From Microcebus murinus (Eukaryota > Chordata > Mammalia > Primates > Cheirogaleidae): a stretch of 64,000 nucleotides of DNA. The DNA is taken from the NCBI RefSeq assembly GCF_040939455.1, contig NC_134119.1, positions 3,431,501 through 3,495,500 on the forward strand, given 5' to 3'. Every line of letters starts with the position of its first letter. Position 1 is the first letter of the stretch. Both the position numbers and the translations under genes were made by a program. Below the pieces are notes generated by a model. That model had not been told where the DNA came from, did not search any database, and worked only from the letters and a program-made list of their open reading frames with translations. Below are positions 19,833 through 32,705 of this stretch, piece after piece.

Positions 19833-22787
19833 CAGCGGGGCTCCCCGGAGGTCACAGAGCTGGGGAGCAGGAGGGGCAGCAGGGTCTGTCCCCTCAGACC
19901 CCACTCCCACCACCAGGCTCCACTGCCTCCCCACCGAGAAGACAAGGACAGACAGGCGGGCCCCGAGAAAAGTCTAACGCCCGGTGCTGGTGAGGATGCC
20001 GCGAAACAGACGCTGCCCACGCCGGGTGGGGCAGGAACCAGCCGCCAGGAGGACAACTGGCCGCGTCTGCCCGGGTAGAAAGTGCCCTGCCCATGACCCC
20101 CATCTACCCAGAGAAACCCAGACGCGGGAAGGTAGGCAGGGGCGGGTGGAGTGGAAACCACCGAAATGTCCCTCACGGCAGAAGGGCCGGCCAGCTCTGC
20201 CCGTCCCGGGGAACACCACGCGGCTGCGGCTATTTTTTTTTTTCTTAATGAGAAAGATCTCTGTGTCCTAACATCACTGGAGCTCTCTTATTTCCTGAGT
20301 GGGTACCCTGCGGAACAACAGAACCATACCATAGCCACTGGCGGTACACAGTACACACGCGCACACACCACACATCTCCCATGGGCACCTGTGGCCATGA
20401 ACACAGGGCAGAACTTCCGGGCAGCTCTGTCCTCACCTGAGGAAGCCGGCGCTCCCCGGAGAGCAGAGAACACCCGGAATTAACAATCGGGACTGTCCAC
20501 GTTCCCTCTGGCCCCACCCGCAATGCTTCCATTTTTGCCAAGAGAAGGAGATCGTGAAATACATACATAATTAGAATGTTAAAAATAAATAAAAGAGCAA
20601 ACCTATACTCCTTTCCTACAATTACAATTGTTGCCCAAACTATTAGCCATTTTACTTTATGTTTTACTTTTAAAGGAAGATAACTCATGTTTAAATACTG
20701 GCCTTTGTCCCCCCAAACACTTTCTCCTTCCTCCAACTCAGCCTGTGCGTTTTAACGTTGACTGGATTGATATACTTAAGAGAAGTGCTGCCCCCGCCCC
20801 CCACCCCGGAGACCACCCGCGGAGCTGGGCTATTGCCTCAACCGCAGCACGGATTTATGCCACCAACACCCGTCGCAGGAGCGGCGGACTAAGTGTTTTA
20901 CAGCGTAACGGTTCAAACGCAGCCTCGAGCCCGATCCATAAATTACAGAAAATCCATAGCACGAGGTTTATGGGTAGTACTTTAAAAATAGATCATAAGT
21001 TCCGCAGCCGGGGCGATGATGATTCCAAGAACCAACCTGTACAAACCTATAAATAGTGACCTGCTCCGTGTTCGCTCGGAAGCTGCGCTCTCTCTCCGCG
21101 CCCACCATTCATCAAAACTGCTGCGTGCTGAAGCCGGCAGGGCTGCGGGGACTTCGAGTCCTGGGAGAGCAATTACTTAGGCAATTAAATTCTGGCACCT
21201 TCATCAGCCTCCGTTCTGACGCGTTAACGACAGTGCGGGGCTCTCCGCAGCCCGCCGGGAGTGGCGTCCAGTCCGTATCTGGCAGCGGGCACCGCAGTCC
21301 AGCGACCTGGGGTGAGACAGAGACCGCTCCCAGTGCTGCACCCCGCAGTGTGGGGTCACTGACCCTGTTAATTCTTTTTAACTGAGTCAACCCACACCGA
21401 GTGTAAGAGGGACGGGCCTGGAGCCGCAGCAGGAGGGGGAGCAGGTGCATGGATTCAATGCGGGGGAGGTTCTGCTCCCATGGGAACCCCGGGACGCACA
21501 CAAAGATGTGCAGCAGACCCTCGGCTCAGAAGAACAACGGGCCTGGAGGCCACAGAGGCACTGGGCTGGCAGAATGACCTCGAGGACACAGGCCCCTGTT
21601 CTAGATGTGATTGCTTGAGTGGCTCATCCATTGACTCACCCATCCACTCATTCACCAAGCGCTCACAGAGTACACGGCAGGTGGAGAGACTGAGCAGGGG
21701 CTGGGGGCAGAGCAGGGGTCGGAACCCAGGTCTGTTTTAATGATATTCAGCTAACTCTTTTCTCAAAGGCGCTGCAGCTCCATCTGCACTGGGGGAAAGT
21801 TCCCGTGCACGGTCGCTACCGCAAGTCAGACAGCCACCCACTGGCTGTGTGCCCCTGAGCCAGGGGTTGCTTTAGTGTTAGGATTCCTCAAAGCAGGACC
21901 TGGTACCTCTTCCATGTCCCTGCAATGCAGATGGCAGAGTTCCAAAGCTGTCCCCGGACTCTTGACCCTTGGTGACCCCATCAAGCACCAACCTAGGCAC
22001 GGTGGTCAAGGCCTCTACGGATGGAGTTAGGGTTATAATCGCTGACCCAGGACAGGGAGATGAATCTGGATGACCCCATGGGCCCAGCGCCCTCACTTAG
22101 AGAGCAGAGGGGAGGTGGGGGAGAGAGAGACAGACCAGAGGGAGAGAGGGGAGATTCCAGGCATGACAAGGACTTGGCAGCCCCCGCTGGCCTTGAAGAG
22201 GAATGTGAGCCAGAAAAGTGGCCCCTGGAGCAAGAACAACCCACCATGGCCCACCCTGGCAGGCCAACAGCCTTACACCCTCAAGGAGATGAATTCTGAC
22301 GACCTGCTGCACAAGCAGGGAGCACAGCCCTGCCCACACCTCGATCTCAGCCCCTGACGCCCAGAGAAGGAAGTGGCTGAGCCCACCCCGGCCCCTGCCC
22401 CACAGACAGTGTGGGATAGCGCACAGGGTGTGTTTTAGCTGCCGAGTGTGCGGAAGGTGGTTTGGGCAGCCATAGAAAACGAATGCACACACCCTCTCCT
22501 TTATCCGCCTGACCAGAAAGGACGTCAGGGCTGGAATCATCCTCACCAATGAGGAAGGTGAGGCTCAGAGAAGGGGTGATGTGTACGAGTTCACAAAGGG
22601 AGCCTGGGGCTGAGCGGGAACCCTGAGGGTCCTTTTTCTACCTCTGTGGCACCCACACCCCCTCTGCCCTACTTAGACGATCCTCAAAACAGACACGTGC
22701 TCGCATCCTACGTCAACTCAAGACTCGGGCAAAGGGAGCAAACCACAGAGAGGGTGGCTGGAGAGAACCACTGCACTTGGCAGTGGT
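19833..22787. other. Unique sequence, no gene seen; possible conserved block
   Basis: No exon with recognised protein. From about 20740 to 21110 the sequence is free of repeats I know and balanced in composition, with homeobox-like AT motifs ('cataaattacag') next to CpG-containing stretches. It is a candidate conserved regulatory element, by inference only. MIR-like relics occur at about 21815-21880 and 22530-22620. Confidence 0.5.
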
Positions 22788-22802
22788 TCACTGTACTGCC
22801 AA

Positions 22803-22997
22803 TCACTGTACTGCCAAGTGACCGCAGGGTGCTTCTCTCGGGCCCCCCACTGTGGCAACTGCCACACAACTGAATGCGAATGATGAGTGTAAAACCACAC
22901 CCTGGGTTGGAAATCACTTTGATCTACACATACGAGGGGTATCGCCTCCTATTTATTATCCCAATGTTTAATCAAGCAGCAAAATATTACAGCTAAT
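22803..22997. repeat. 195-bp direct repeat, copy 1
   Basis: Identical to 23881-24075 except for one base (A at 22886, C at 23964). It ends exactly where the 23-bp minisatellite begins. Its first 15 bases (tcactgtactgccaa) are also tandemly repeated just before, at 22788-22802. Confidence 0.97.
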
Positions 22998-22998
22998 A

Positions 22999-23504
22999 TC
23001 CTGTCCCACCTGCAGGATACACAGAGCTCTACCTGCAGGGCGAACCATGTCCCACCTGGAGGGCACGCCGTGTCCCACCTGCAGGGCACACCCTGTCCCA
23101 CCTGCAGGGCACACAGTGTCCTATCTGCAGGATACACCATGTCCCCACTGCAGGACACCCGGTGTCCCACCTGGAGGGCACACCATGTCCCACCTGCAGG
23201 GCACACAGTGTCCCACCTGGAGGACACACCGTGTCCCCACTGTAGGACACCCGATGTCCCATCTGCAGGGCACACCGTGTCCCACCTGCAGGTCACACCA
23301 TATCCCACCAGCAAGGTACACCGTGTCCCACCTGCAGGGCACACCACGTCCCACCAGCAGGGTATACTGTGTCCCACCTGCAGGGCACACCACGTCCCAC
23401 CAGCAGGGTATACTGTGTCCCACCTGGAGGGCACATCATGTCCCACCTGCAGGACACACCGTGTCCCACCTGCAGGACACTCAGTGTCCCCCCTGGGAGG
23501 CAGG
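22999..23504. repeat. 23-bp minisatellite (VNTR)
   Basis: About 22 units of 23 bp with consensus GTGTCCCACCTGCAGGGCACACC. By my count 13 units keep CACCTG, an E-box of the ZEB/SNAI type. In the right half a 46-bp dimer (units ending '...ccacgtcccaccagcagggt') repeats, showing higher-order expansion. Because 23 is not a multiple of three and the unit lacks stops, frames stay open on both strands (up to about 275 codons). These are not genes. Confidence 0.96.
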
Positions 23505-23880
23505 GCTCTTTTCACCAGCCCACTTGTCTCCAAGTCAGGCCCCTCAAAGGGCCAGCCAGAGTTGGGGCCTCTCTTAAGGGCTCCTGAATTAGCCACTAAG
23601 AACCAGCAATGACCCGCCGCCACTTTCCAGAGCCAAAGCAGCGAGTACAAACTAAGGCTCACGAGCAGGCTGGCAAGATGGTAAGAACCCAGAGCCGGCC
23701 GCAGTACCGCCCAGGCTGGAACTCGGCTCAGACAAGACCCTCCATCCTTTAAGTTTCCGTTTTCCTCATTTGTCACCTGGGGTCACCCATGGTGAAGCCC
23801 ACCTCCCACACGGATGTGCAGGTGAGTGCTCACACTGAGGACACGGCTCGGCCGGTGTCCGTCTGCAGCTGGTGTGACCG
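23505..23880. other. Unique spacer between minisatellite and repeat copy 2
   Basis: No gene and no known repeat. Together with the minisatellite it forms the roughly 880-bp segment enclosed by the two 195-bp copies. Confidence 0.6.
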
Positions 23881-24075
23881 TCACTGTACTGCCAAGTGAC
23901 CGCAGGGTGCTTCTCTCGGGCCCCCCACTGTGGCAACTGCCACACAACTGAATGCGAATGATGCGTGTAAAACCACACCCTGGGTTGGAAATCACTTTGA
24001 TCTACACATACGAGGGGTATCGCCTCCTATTTATTATCCCAATGTTTAATCAAGCAGCAAAATATTACAGCTAAT
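23881..24075. repeat. 195-bp direct repeat, copy 2
   Basis: Second copy of 22803-22997, offset by 1078 bp, with one mismatch. It continues without a break into AT-rich unique sequence at 24076, so this copy is probably the original location. Confidence 0.97.
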
Positions 24076-25282
24076 TTATCACGATTTCTCGCGGATTACA
24101 GGAAAAGCACAGATAGCAAAGCCATTAAATAAAAATAAAACTAGAAATAGAAATATGCTGCCAGCCTCTAATGTACCAGCGTCCTCATTATTGGAGTTGG
24201 TACACATCAGGGCAGTTAAGGAGATTTAGTCACGCAAGGCAGATAATGCTCAGTTAATGGCGCTATTTTGGACACTCGTAAGTGGAAACACACAGCCCTT
24301 ACTTGTACTAGAAACCTCAGCTAGTGAAGAGTCTATTTTTAGTTTTTACCCTCCGGGTGAGCAGCAGTGAGCCTCGGTCCAAATGTGCAGTGTGCATGCG
24401 GCCGGCAGCGGGAAGTCTGGGCCGACGCCCGGGACCCCAGGAGGGGGCAGGGACTGACCACAGGGCAGCAGGGGTGCCCGCCGGGCAGCGGGTGCAGACC
24501 CAGGGGGGTCAGTCCCGGGACAAGGGTCCGGGTGGGCCTGTACGTGCCCGTTTCCAGTTCTGCGTGCAGAAATGGTGCATAAATCATTCAAGACAGTCTA
24601 GAAATGTGATGTGTTCTCAGGAGAACGTGGGAACCTTTCCAGGCGGAAAGGCCAGCTCCCTCCACTGTGAGACTCTCGCAAAGAGGCCACATGCCCACTT
24701 CCTGCAGTTGGGGAGAGACAGAACGTGGCCAAATTCGGAGATTCAGTGACCAGTAGAGGCCTCACCGGGCTCGGATACAGTCGTACTCACGGCTGCGATC
24801 TACAGCAACAGCTCGCAAAGCACACTCGGCAAAGAAGAAAGCGCGCGCACAGGCAGAATCTAGGGGAGACCAGGTGCAAGCTCCCCTGCGTCTTTCCCAT
24901 TGGGGTCACACGGGACAGGCTTAATCCCTCCGGCAGTAAGCTGCGGCCACCGTGCACGTGTGCAATGTTGCCCGCCAGGAAGCTCATGACAGACCCAGTG
25001 CCCGGGGTTTTTACTGGGGGCCAGTCACGTAGGCACCCTCCGCTTGGCATGTTCCAGAAGGAAAGCAGGTGTCCGGCACAAACCACGCCGTCTGCACAGA
25101 GAGTGGTGGGAGCCCTCCCAAAACCCAAGTTCCCAGACCCCGGCAGCCTTTCTACGGAGGGCGGTCTCAGGCGCGTTCGCTGGACTCTTTTTGGCACAGC
25201 TACACACAGTGGAGAGAGCCGCACAGGAACTCAACAGGAGGCTGTTCTAGGACCCATGCAGTGAGGAGGGGGCATTTAGACA
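24076..25282. other. Unique sequence, possible conserved noncoding block
   Basis: 24076-24330 is AT-rich and repeat-free, with TAAT-type and 'ttaatggcgctattttgg' motifs, as is common in conserved developmental enhancers. The remainder is GC-rich without recognised exons. Function is inferred only from appearance. Confidence 0.4.
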
Positions 25283-26115
25283 GTGTGGCAGATGGTGCTT
25301 TCCAAAAATGACCACAACATTATCTCTAACCTGCACCCTCCCATGGAGAGGTGGCTGTCTGCCACCCCCAAATCAAGGTGGGCCCATTCTATGACAGAAG
25401 TGATGAATTTTGACTTCCGAGGCCAGACCATAACAGTGACAGGACTTGGGCTTGTTTCCCCTGGGACACTCACTCTTGGGCCCCAAGCTGCCTGTGCAAA
25501 AGCTGGGGTGAAGGATCTGGGGCCCCACCCACAGCCCCTACTGAGCTCCCATGGGCTGAACCGTGTCTGCTCCCAAAGCTCATATGTTGCGGTCCTGATC
25601 CCCGGAAACTCGGAATGTGAATGCGATTGGTGACAGGGCCTTTAAAGAGGTGATTAAGCTAAAATGAGCCACTGGAGTGGGCCTACTCCAATCTGACTGG
25701 TGTCCTACGTGAAGAAGAGATGTGGACACAGAAAGAAACACTGGGGCCTGTGAGCACAGAGAAGAGGCCACGTGAGGAGGCAGCATCCGCAAGCCGAGGA
25801 GAGAGACCTCGGGAGAACCGAGCCTGCCGACACCTTAATCTCAGACTTCCAGCCTCCAGAACTGTGAGAAAATGAATTTCTGTTGTTTAAGCCCTCCCAT
25901 CCGTGGTATCTTGCTGTAGCAGCCGCAGCCCGCTAATGCACCAGCCGTGCAAGTGAGTCATGCTGAGAGGTAATGCTGCCTGGAGCAGTGATGAACCGTC
26001 CAGCTGAGCCCCGCCCAAATTACAGATTTGTAAGCAAAATCAATGACTGCCATTGTTTGAAGCCACCGAGCTTTCGGAGGCTTATCATGGAGCCACAGGT
26101 AGTAACCTGAGACAG
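25283..26115 (+). mobile_element. MLT1-like MaLR LTR split by a second LTR
   Basis: The left part (25283 to about 25551, 'gccaccccc...ctgggacactcactcttggg') and the right part (about 25946-26115, 'attgtttgaagccaccgagc' and 'agtaacctgagaca') read as two halves of one MLT1-type LTR. The intervening 25552-25945 is a complete LTR of a related family. Confidence 0.6.
25552..25945 (+). mobile_element. MaLR LTR nested in an older LTR
   Basis: Starts near 'tgggctgaaccgtgtctgct', has 'aatctgactggtgtcctacg', 'cttccagcctccagaactgt' and 'gtttaagccctccc', and ends near 'cccgctaatgca'. This matches the MLT1/MST layout. I could not find a clear target-site duplication. Confidence 0.7.
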
Positions 26116-28704
26116 GTGGGATCACTCTGAGGAGGTACCATGAAAGCTGGGAGCTCACCCAGGTGGGTTACTCGTTGAAGGAGACCTGATGTTTGGGGTG
26201 TCAGCAACGAGGGAGTCCCATGAGCAGCCAGCCGAGGCTGAGTTTTGCTGCAGTAACAAGCATCCCCCAAACCTCCAGGGTTTATAAGGATAAAAGTTTC
26301 CTTCTCGCTCAGCACTCTCTGGAGCATGGCTGTTCTCACTGCAGAACCACTCAGTGCCCCTTCAGTCCTCCGCTGGGGGTGGGCACAGCCCTTCCCTGCC
26401 CCCCATGCCGGTCGGCTCCAGCCACACAGCCAAGCCGGCCTCAGTGGTGCAGAGATATGTCCTCCTCCCACACAGAGGACATTTTTAAACAAAAATACAG
26501 TCCCCTATTGCACAAAAACAAAACCTTGAGATGATCAGAAGAAAACAGAAAGAAGCAATTTTGCTTTCAGCTCACACGTAAGCCCTGAATCATTTAGAGG
26601 CATAAAGTCTGATTTTATGGTTTGACTTACACGAGGCAGCAATGGGACCTGAAATCATTTCTGTGTTTGGAGCCTCCGAGGGTCTTTTCTGCCCTGGCTG
26701 GACACACAGAGGACAGCACAACGCAGGGAAGCTATGGGGTCGGAAATCCCGAGAGGAGCCAGCCCTGGAGTCCCACGAGCTGTGCGGAGGTGGCACCAAG
26801 GTGGGGCTGAGATGACGAAGGTCCAAGGCCCACCCCGATCCCATACTTGCGGGCTGGCCTGACACCCCTCATTGCAGCACACACCGTGACGACGGCCCTG
26901 AGGCTCGACGATGGCAGCTTCTGACAAAGACGTCCTGGTTGGCGGACATCTGGGTGTCCTAGCACCCCCACCCCACCCACTCGGCGCCACCCTCCTGACA
27001 CCTGCCGTGTGTCCACGCCGTGACAGGCACTGGTGTGGCAGAGACAGGGGAGGGGCAAGTTAAGAATGGCAGTCCCCAAGGTGCTCAGGAAATCCCCAGG
27101 GAGGCATGACAGGTGTTTCTGGAAAACAGAACCAGTAAGAGTTACAGGAGCGAAGAACCACCCTGGACCGAGGGGACGGGGGGCTTCACAGACGAGGTCC
27201 CACAGCTGGGCCTTCAGGGTGGACGTGCTTTACAGGAGGCCAAGAGCCCTCGGGGCAGGAGGAGCAGCACGGACAGAGGCAGGAGGCAGGGAAGAGGCCT
27301 GGCTTGGATGGGGCTCAGGGGCTGGGGGGCTGGAGGACTTCCTGAGCCTCTAGTCAGAGCAGGCCCATGCCGGGCTGGCCTCTCTCGACGTGAGAGAGGC
27401 TCTCATGCACGTGCACACACACTCCTGCACACTCACCCTTCCGGGCACCCCCCTTGTGCCACAGCCCCGCTGCCCCTTCTGCACTCATGGGCATCGCAGC
27501 CCGACACCCGCCTGCCCACTCGCTCGCCTGTCTTGTCTTCCAGCTCACATACGTGTCCGGGGCTGGAATGCCTCATGCACACCAGGGTGTGGAACCTCCC
27601 GTGGAGCAGCCCCGGCTCTGGCCCATGTCAAGTGTGAGGCCAGGGGCTGTGAATTCCCTCCGGAGCAGGCCTGCGACGGCACACACCCCAACTCCCCTCT
27701 GGTGGCTGGGGCACCTACACGCCTTTCCTGAAGAGACCGTAATCACCCAAAATCTGCACCTCTCCAGGTGACCCAGGACACAGGGTCGCCAGTTTCCAAA
27801 GGGCAACTGCCCCCTGCCACGGCTGCAGAGTCCACAGTGCAGACCCCAGGCCAGCCCCGAGATGGCCCGGCCCCACGCCCCTCTGGCGACCACAGCCCGC
27901 AGCCCCCCAGCCCAGGCTAGGAGAAGTTGATGCGAGGGGTGTGTGGTCCTTGTTGTTTCCCCTTAAAATCAACTGCTACCGGGCTTTGCTAGAAATCCCA
28001 AATGAAGCAGGTTGTCTTAATGAGAGGCGGGGTCAAGGAAAGCCCAGTGCTCTGGACCTGTGCAGACTCGTTCCTGGGGGTGCACGTGTGGAGGGCCACA
28101 TGACAGGACAGACAGGACACTGTCCCTCCTGGGGGCTGCCCGGGGAAAGCAGCCGGAGCTCCGTGGAACAGCCTCTAACCTCCTCTAAACAGCTGATCCC
28201 TGCAAATCGAAGGGATTCAATAAGCATATAACAAAATGTCAGTCGTGTCAATGAAATCATATGCACTATCAAACCAGAGAACAAATTCTTGCCCAAAACC
28301 TGGTTTGATTTTTGGTTCATGAGACACGGTCCGATTCATGGTCAGGTCTAAAGTAAGCTGCCCAGACCCTGTTCCCAACCCTCTTTCCTCCCGCTGCAAA
28401 CATGGGGCCAGGAATTTCCACCAGAATCAAGTTCCCTTGGTTAAAGACTGTGACTCCTGCAATCCTTATAAAAAACTTGTATTCTCCCTCATTCTATTCA
28501 TGAAAGTAAATTACGGTGGATAAGAAAAATAAATGTAAAGAAAAAAGTAAACAAGCATCAAGGAAACACGGACATGTACGTTTGTAACCAACCATCCTGG
28601 AGTGCCAGGGCTGAGGGCTTCTTGGTTTGCAGGACTTTTGGGGCTAAAACCAGGAGTGTCCAAGGTTAACTGAGGAAAGTTGTTCACTCTAAATTTGAGG
28701 CAGA
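26116..28704. other. Mostly unique sequence, no gene seen
   Basis: A repeat-like stretch of unclear family lies at about 26233-26330 ('gttttgctgcagtaacaagc'). The rest is GC-rich DNA with many overlapping short open frames on both strands and no recognised exon. Confidence 0.45.
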
Positions 28705-29665
28705 TAAAGATTTCTTAAAGAAAATATAAAAAGCAAAGTCATAAAAAAAAAAAGATGGATAAATTTTACTACATCAAAACTAAAAACTTCCAAGACACTA
28801 TAAACAAAGTTAAAAGACAGACCATAGACAAAACAAAAACACGTGCAACCGACAGAGGATTGGAATCCAGAATATATAAATAGCTCCTACAAACCAATTA
28901 GAAAAAGACTGACAACCCGATAGAAAAAAATGTGCAAAAGAAATGAAGAGGCAACTCACAGAAAGTGAAATCCAAATGGCCAATTAACATAAGGAACACT
29001 CCCAAGCTATCAAGGCAGTGCAGACTAAGCCCGTGAAATTTCACTCTTCTTTGCTAGGACTGGCAAGATTTCAGCATCAAGTGCTGGTGAGAGGAATGGG
29101 GACCTCACTCAGCCACTGCTGTTGGGAGTGACACAGCCACCTTGGGAAACAGTCCGGCAATACCAGGTTAAGTTTAAAATGCAACCATCCTGTGCCCCAG
29201 GAATTCCACCTCCTAGAACACGCCTCACAGAGACACAGCCGGGCGGACGCTCCAGGGGCCTCAGGGCACCTCCCTGCCATCGGTAGCAAAAAGGTGAAAA
29301 TAGCTGGGGAATATTCTAAAGCAATTAGAAGGAACCTATTAAGCGAGACAAATCTTCCAGACACGCTGTTGAGCAAAAACAGTTTCAGAACAAGACGTGC
29401 TCTGTGATGCCATTTCTTTAAAAACACTTACAGGAAACAGCACTGTGCATTTTCCACGGAGACCCACACCCTGGCGGGAACACGCGGCGTGGGAACCGGG
29501 GCTACCTCTGGGCCAGGGAAGGGAAGAGAAGGGACCGGTGTTTGCAGGAGATTTGAGCCTTATTTGTAATGTTTTCATTTCTCACTTGGAGAGGTGTCTG
29601 TGACCTACTAGTGTAATTATATACACACATACGCATGTGTGTACTTTTTTCCCTAAAAAAAAAAA
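28705..29665 (+). mobile_element. Old L1M ORF2 end and 3' UTR
   Basis: From 'gataaattttactacatcaa' (L1 ORF2 after reverse transcriptase) through 'ggcaactcacagaaagtgaa' and 'ggaattccacctcctagaac' to a 3' tail with TATA-like microsatellite and an A run at about 29656-29669. Stops in all frames. Confidence 0.8.
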
Positions 29666-31559
29666 AAAAGCCTTATCGCCTGCACTGAAGAACACGTCCA
29701 TTCATCCAGCAAATATTTACTGAGTGCCAACCATAGGCCAGGCCAGCTCTAAACACTGAGGATCCCTCCCTTGCAACAAAAATGTGGTGACCGAGTCACC
29801 AGCCAAGTCCATCAGCAAGCAGCAGCGCTCAGGAGAAGGGGTGCAGGTGCGTGCGGATGAGGGCTGAGCGGGGAAATCGCAGCACAGAGACGGTGGAAGA
29901 GCAGCCCTGAGGGCGTGGGCAGGTTCCCGGCTCTCCCACCTGTGCCCTGAGCATCTGGGCAGGTCTGAGAGGGAAAGGAAGACCTTCAGCCAGATGACAG
30001 CCCTCCCAGGGTGCTGCCTGGACATCGTGACTTCGCCTTCTGCCTCGAAACACACACTGGTCACAGGAGAGAAGCAGCCTGCAGGATGGCCCACAGCCCA
30101 CTGCGGGCTTTGCAGGTCGGGTTCCCACCCTGCTGGAGCCGGCGGTGCCCAGCACCCATCTCCTCCTGCTGGCATCCCCCCGATTTCCTGCTGGGAGTCG
30201 CAGGCCTGGCTATGTTGGGGACACCAGCTCCATGGCTGGCCGGGAGGTGGCCTGTGTGCTGGGCCCCAGCTCTCCAGTCCTCCCCCTCCCTGGCTAGCGT
30301 GACTGGTTCAAGAGCCAGTGATGTGACCCAGCTTGATCCTGGGACAGACAAGGAGATGCTCACCGGAGCTTCCAAGGCCCAGTTTCCAAAATTAAGAAAT
30401 GGCCTTTTTGCTTCAGCACATCTAGTCCATTTCAGTCACTTGCTACCAGAAAAGCCTGCTAAGTCCAGCTGGTTGTCATTAAGATTTCAAAAGAATTGGG
30501 CAACTCCAGGCCCGGTCTGGGTCTCTGGAGTTACTGCCTTCGGGGAGCCTGCCCGGCCCTAACTCCGAGCGGAGCCGGGAAACAAGGCATTAAATTTCAA
30601 ACTGTCTTTTGCAGCCCCTAAAGCCACAACTTTTAATGAGCATCAGCTGGGACATGTCATGATATCATCGATCACGCCTTTCCCTTCAAAATCTTTAAAA
30701 AAAAAAAAGAAAGAAAAAGAGAGGGAAAAAAAACCAACCTCATTTGGTGCAGAAATAACCCAGTCCAAGTCAGCGCTTCCAAATCAGACTTCGAAGTCTG
30801 GAAGAATGAGTGGCTAATTTGTTCCTAAATTAAAGCAGCTCTGGCCACAGAAATAGCACGTTACCCCTTTAAGGTTGGGAGCTGAGATTCCCAGAGCAAA
30901 CTCCGGGAAGTTGCTGCCCAAATCCAGGGGGCCAAGCTTCAGGTGGCAGCTGAACAAATCTCCTGGTTCCAGAGGAGAGAGTCGGAGGGACCTGCTCCCG
31001 GCCTGGCCCGTCGGAGTGCCGGGCGTCCTGGGCACACACCTGGGTCCTCCCTGGCTGCCTGGACCCTTGCTCCAAACCCAGACTGAGTGTGCGGACCGCG
31101 TCCCCTCTGACCCGACACTGCAGCCACCGACCCTCAGCCACACTCTCTGCCCCGGCACCCCACCCAAGGGGCCGCCTTTGAGTTCCAGCCCTGCCCTGGA
31201 CCTCAGGTCGGAGCCTCCAGACCAGACGCCGTCCTAAGCTCTGGGCTCAGACAGCCATGGCCCACTCCACACGGCCTCTCCTCTCTGCACCAGCACGGCC
31301 AGCACGGAGGGCGGGACCCCGCCAGCCAGACCTCCCCGCTCAACTTCCTTCCCCCACTGCCCCCTCTTCCCCCTACTCCAGAAACACACCTTCATGTCCC
31401 CAGCACTTAGACCCAAACCCTACCTGGCATCCTGGATCTACCTGGAGCAGGTCCGATCAGCACTACCACCAAAATGTCCCAGTGCGGCAGTCCGCTTCCC
31501 CACCTGGGATGCTGCCCTCCCAGAGCCCTCCAGGCAGCAGGTGACCTCGCCCCGAGGGC
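29666..31559. other. Unique sequence, no gene seen
   Basis: A MIR-like relic is at 29698-29790 ('catccagcaaatatttactg'). The block 30400-30870 is repeat-poor, with an A-rich tract at 30698-30732. No exon recognised. Confidence 0.45.
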
Positions 31560-32060
31560 CTTCTGCCACGCCATGCAGTTCCTCATGCATGTTCCTTAGG
31601 CCAGTTCCCTGGCCTGAAACCTGCCAAGGGCCCGGGGCACAGAGTCCCAGGCCTGCCTGCCCACTCCCCGGACTCGGCCCCCTCCCCTCCCCTGGCTCAA
31701 GAGTCCCCAGCCTCAAGGACCCTCCTGTTCCCCAATGCCACTGAGCTGTTCCCCACCTCAGGCCCCAGACACTGCTTCTCCTCCTGCAGGGCACGCTCGC
31801 CCCCACCCCATAGCTCCCTCTTTCTCCCCATTCAAGTGGAAGCCAAACGTCCCCTCCCCAAACAACTTCCCTTCCACCTCAGCTACTCCCTCCTAAGGCT
31901 TCTTTTCTCCCCAACACCTTCCTGCACTCACCTGTTTGCTCTACTCCTTTCCCCATCCATGTCTTGGTCCCCACACCAGAATAAGAGCTCCCCGAGGGCA
32001 GGCAGCACACCTCTTTGCTCCCATGGGCACCCCGGCATCCAGGGCAGCGCCTGAAGCGTT
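31560..32060 (+). mobile_element. L2 LINE 3' fragment
   Basis: Pyrimidine-rich sequence ending in the typical L2 tail: 'agaataagagctccccgagg', 'gcaggcagcaca' and 'gcagcgcctgaa'. Ancient and diverged. Confidence 0.6.
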
Positions 32061-32705
32061 TTCTGTGATTAATAATCCTCTGCTGACCCACTGACTAAAT
32101 ATTCCACTTTGTCCTCGGCAAAAGTGGGTCGGCGGTGGCGAGCCCTGCATCCATCCGCCAAGGCCCAGACAGAGGCCGGGAACTGTTCTAAAAATGCCGG
32201 ACAACTGAGGTGAGCGCCAGGCACATGGGAGCCGTTGCATAATGGCCACAGGCGGATCCTGTGCTCCCTCCGGACGGCTCTGGACGCTCCGCAAAGCTGC
32301 CGAAAGGCAGGGCTGGATCGTCCTCTCCCCAAATACGCCTCGCCGTGCACTCAGTGTGCAGGCACCGCTCGATGGCGGGGGCTTTCCGGGGAGGACGCCG
32401 GCACTCCTCAGCACCCACTGTGTGCAGGCGCTGAGTGAGGCAGCTTCTGTGCCCCATGACAGGGAGCACCCTAGAGGGGCTGCATCTCCCTCTTGTCCCC
32501 GGCTCCATCCCTGGCTCCATCCACAGGCTCTGATGCTCAGTGGGTGCTCAATATTCCAGGTGGGTGAATTCAGCAACAAACAGGCTGCATCCTCTGTGCT
32601 GGGGCTAAGCTTTGGCCACGAGCAGAGGGCCTGGAGACAGCAGGCTCTCAAATGACCCGGACACCTCCAGTGCCCCTCCCTTCTTGCCCCTGGGACTCCC
32701 GGTAT

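Noticed and set aside
22999..23504. CRISPR-like array
   Set aside because: Repeats are directly adjacent with no unique spacers, and the surrounding DNA is clearly mammalian.
22949..23776. Long repetitive proteins on both strands (up to 275 codons)
   Set aside because: They are readings of a 23-bp tandem repeat without stops. Frames rotate with each unit, and both strands are open, which is not expected of a gene.
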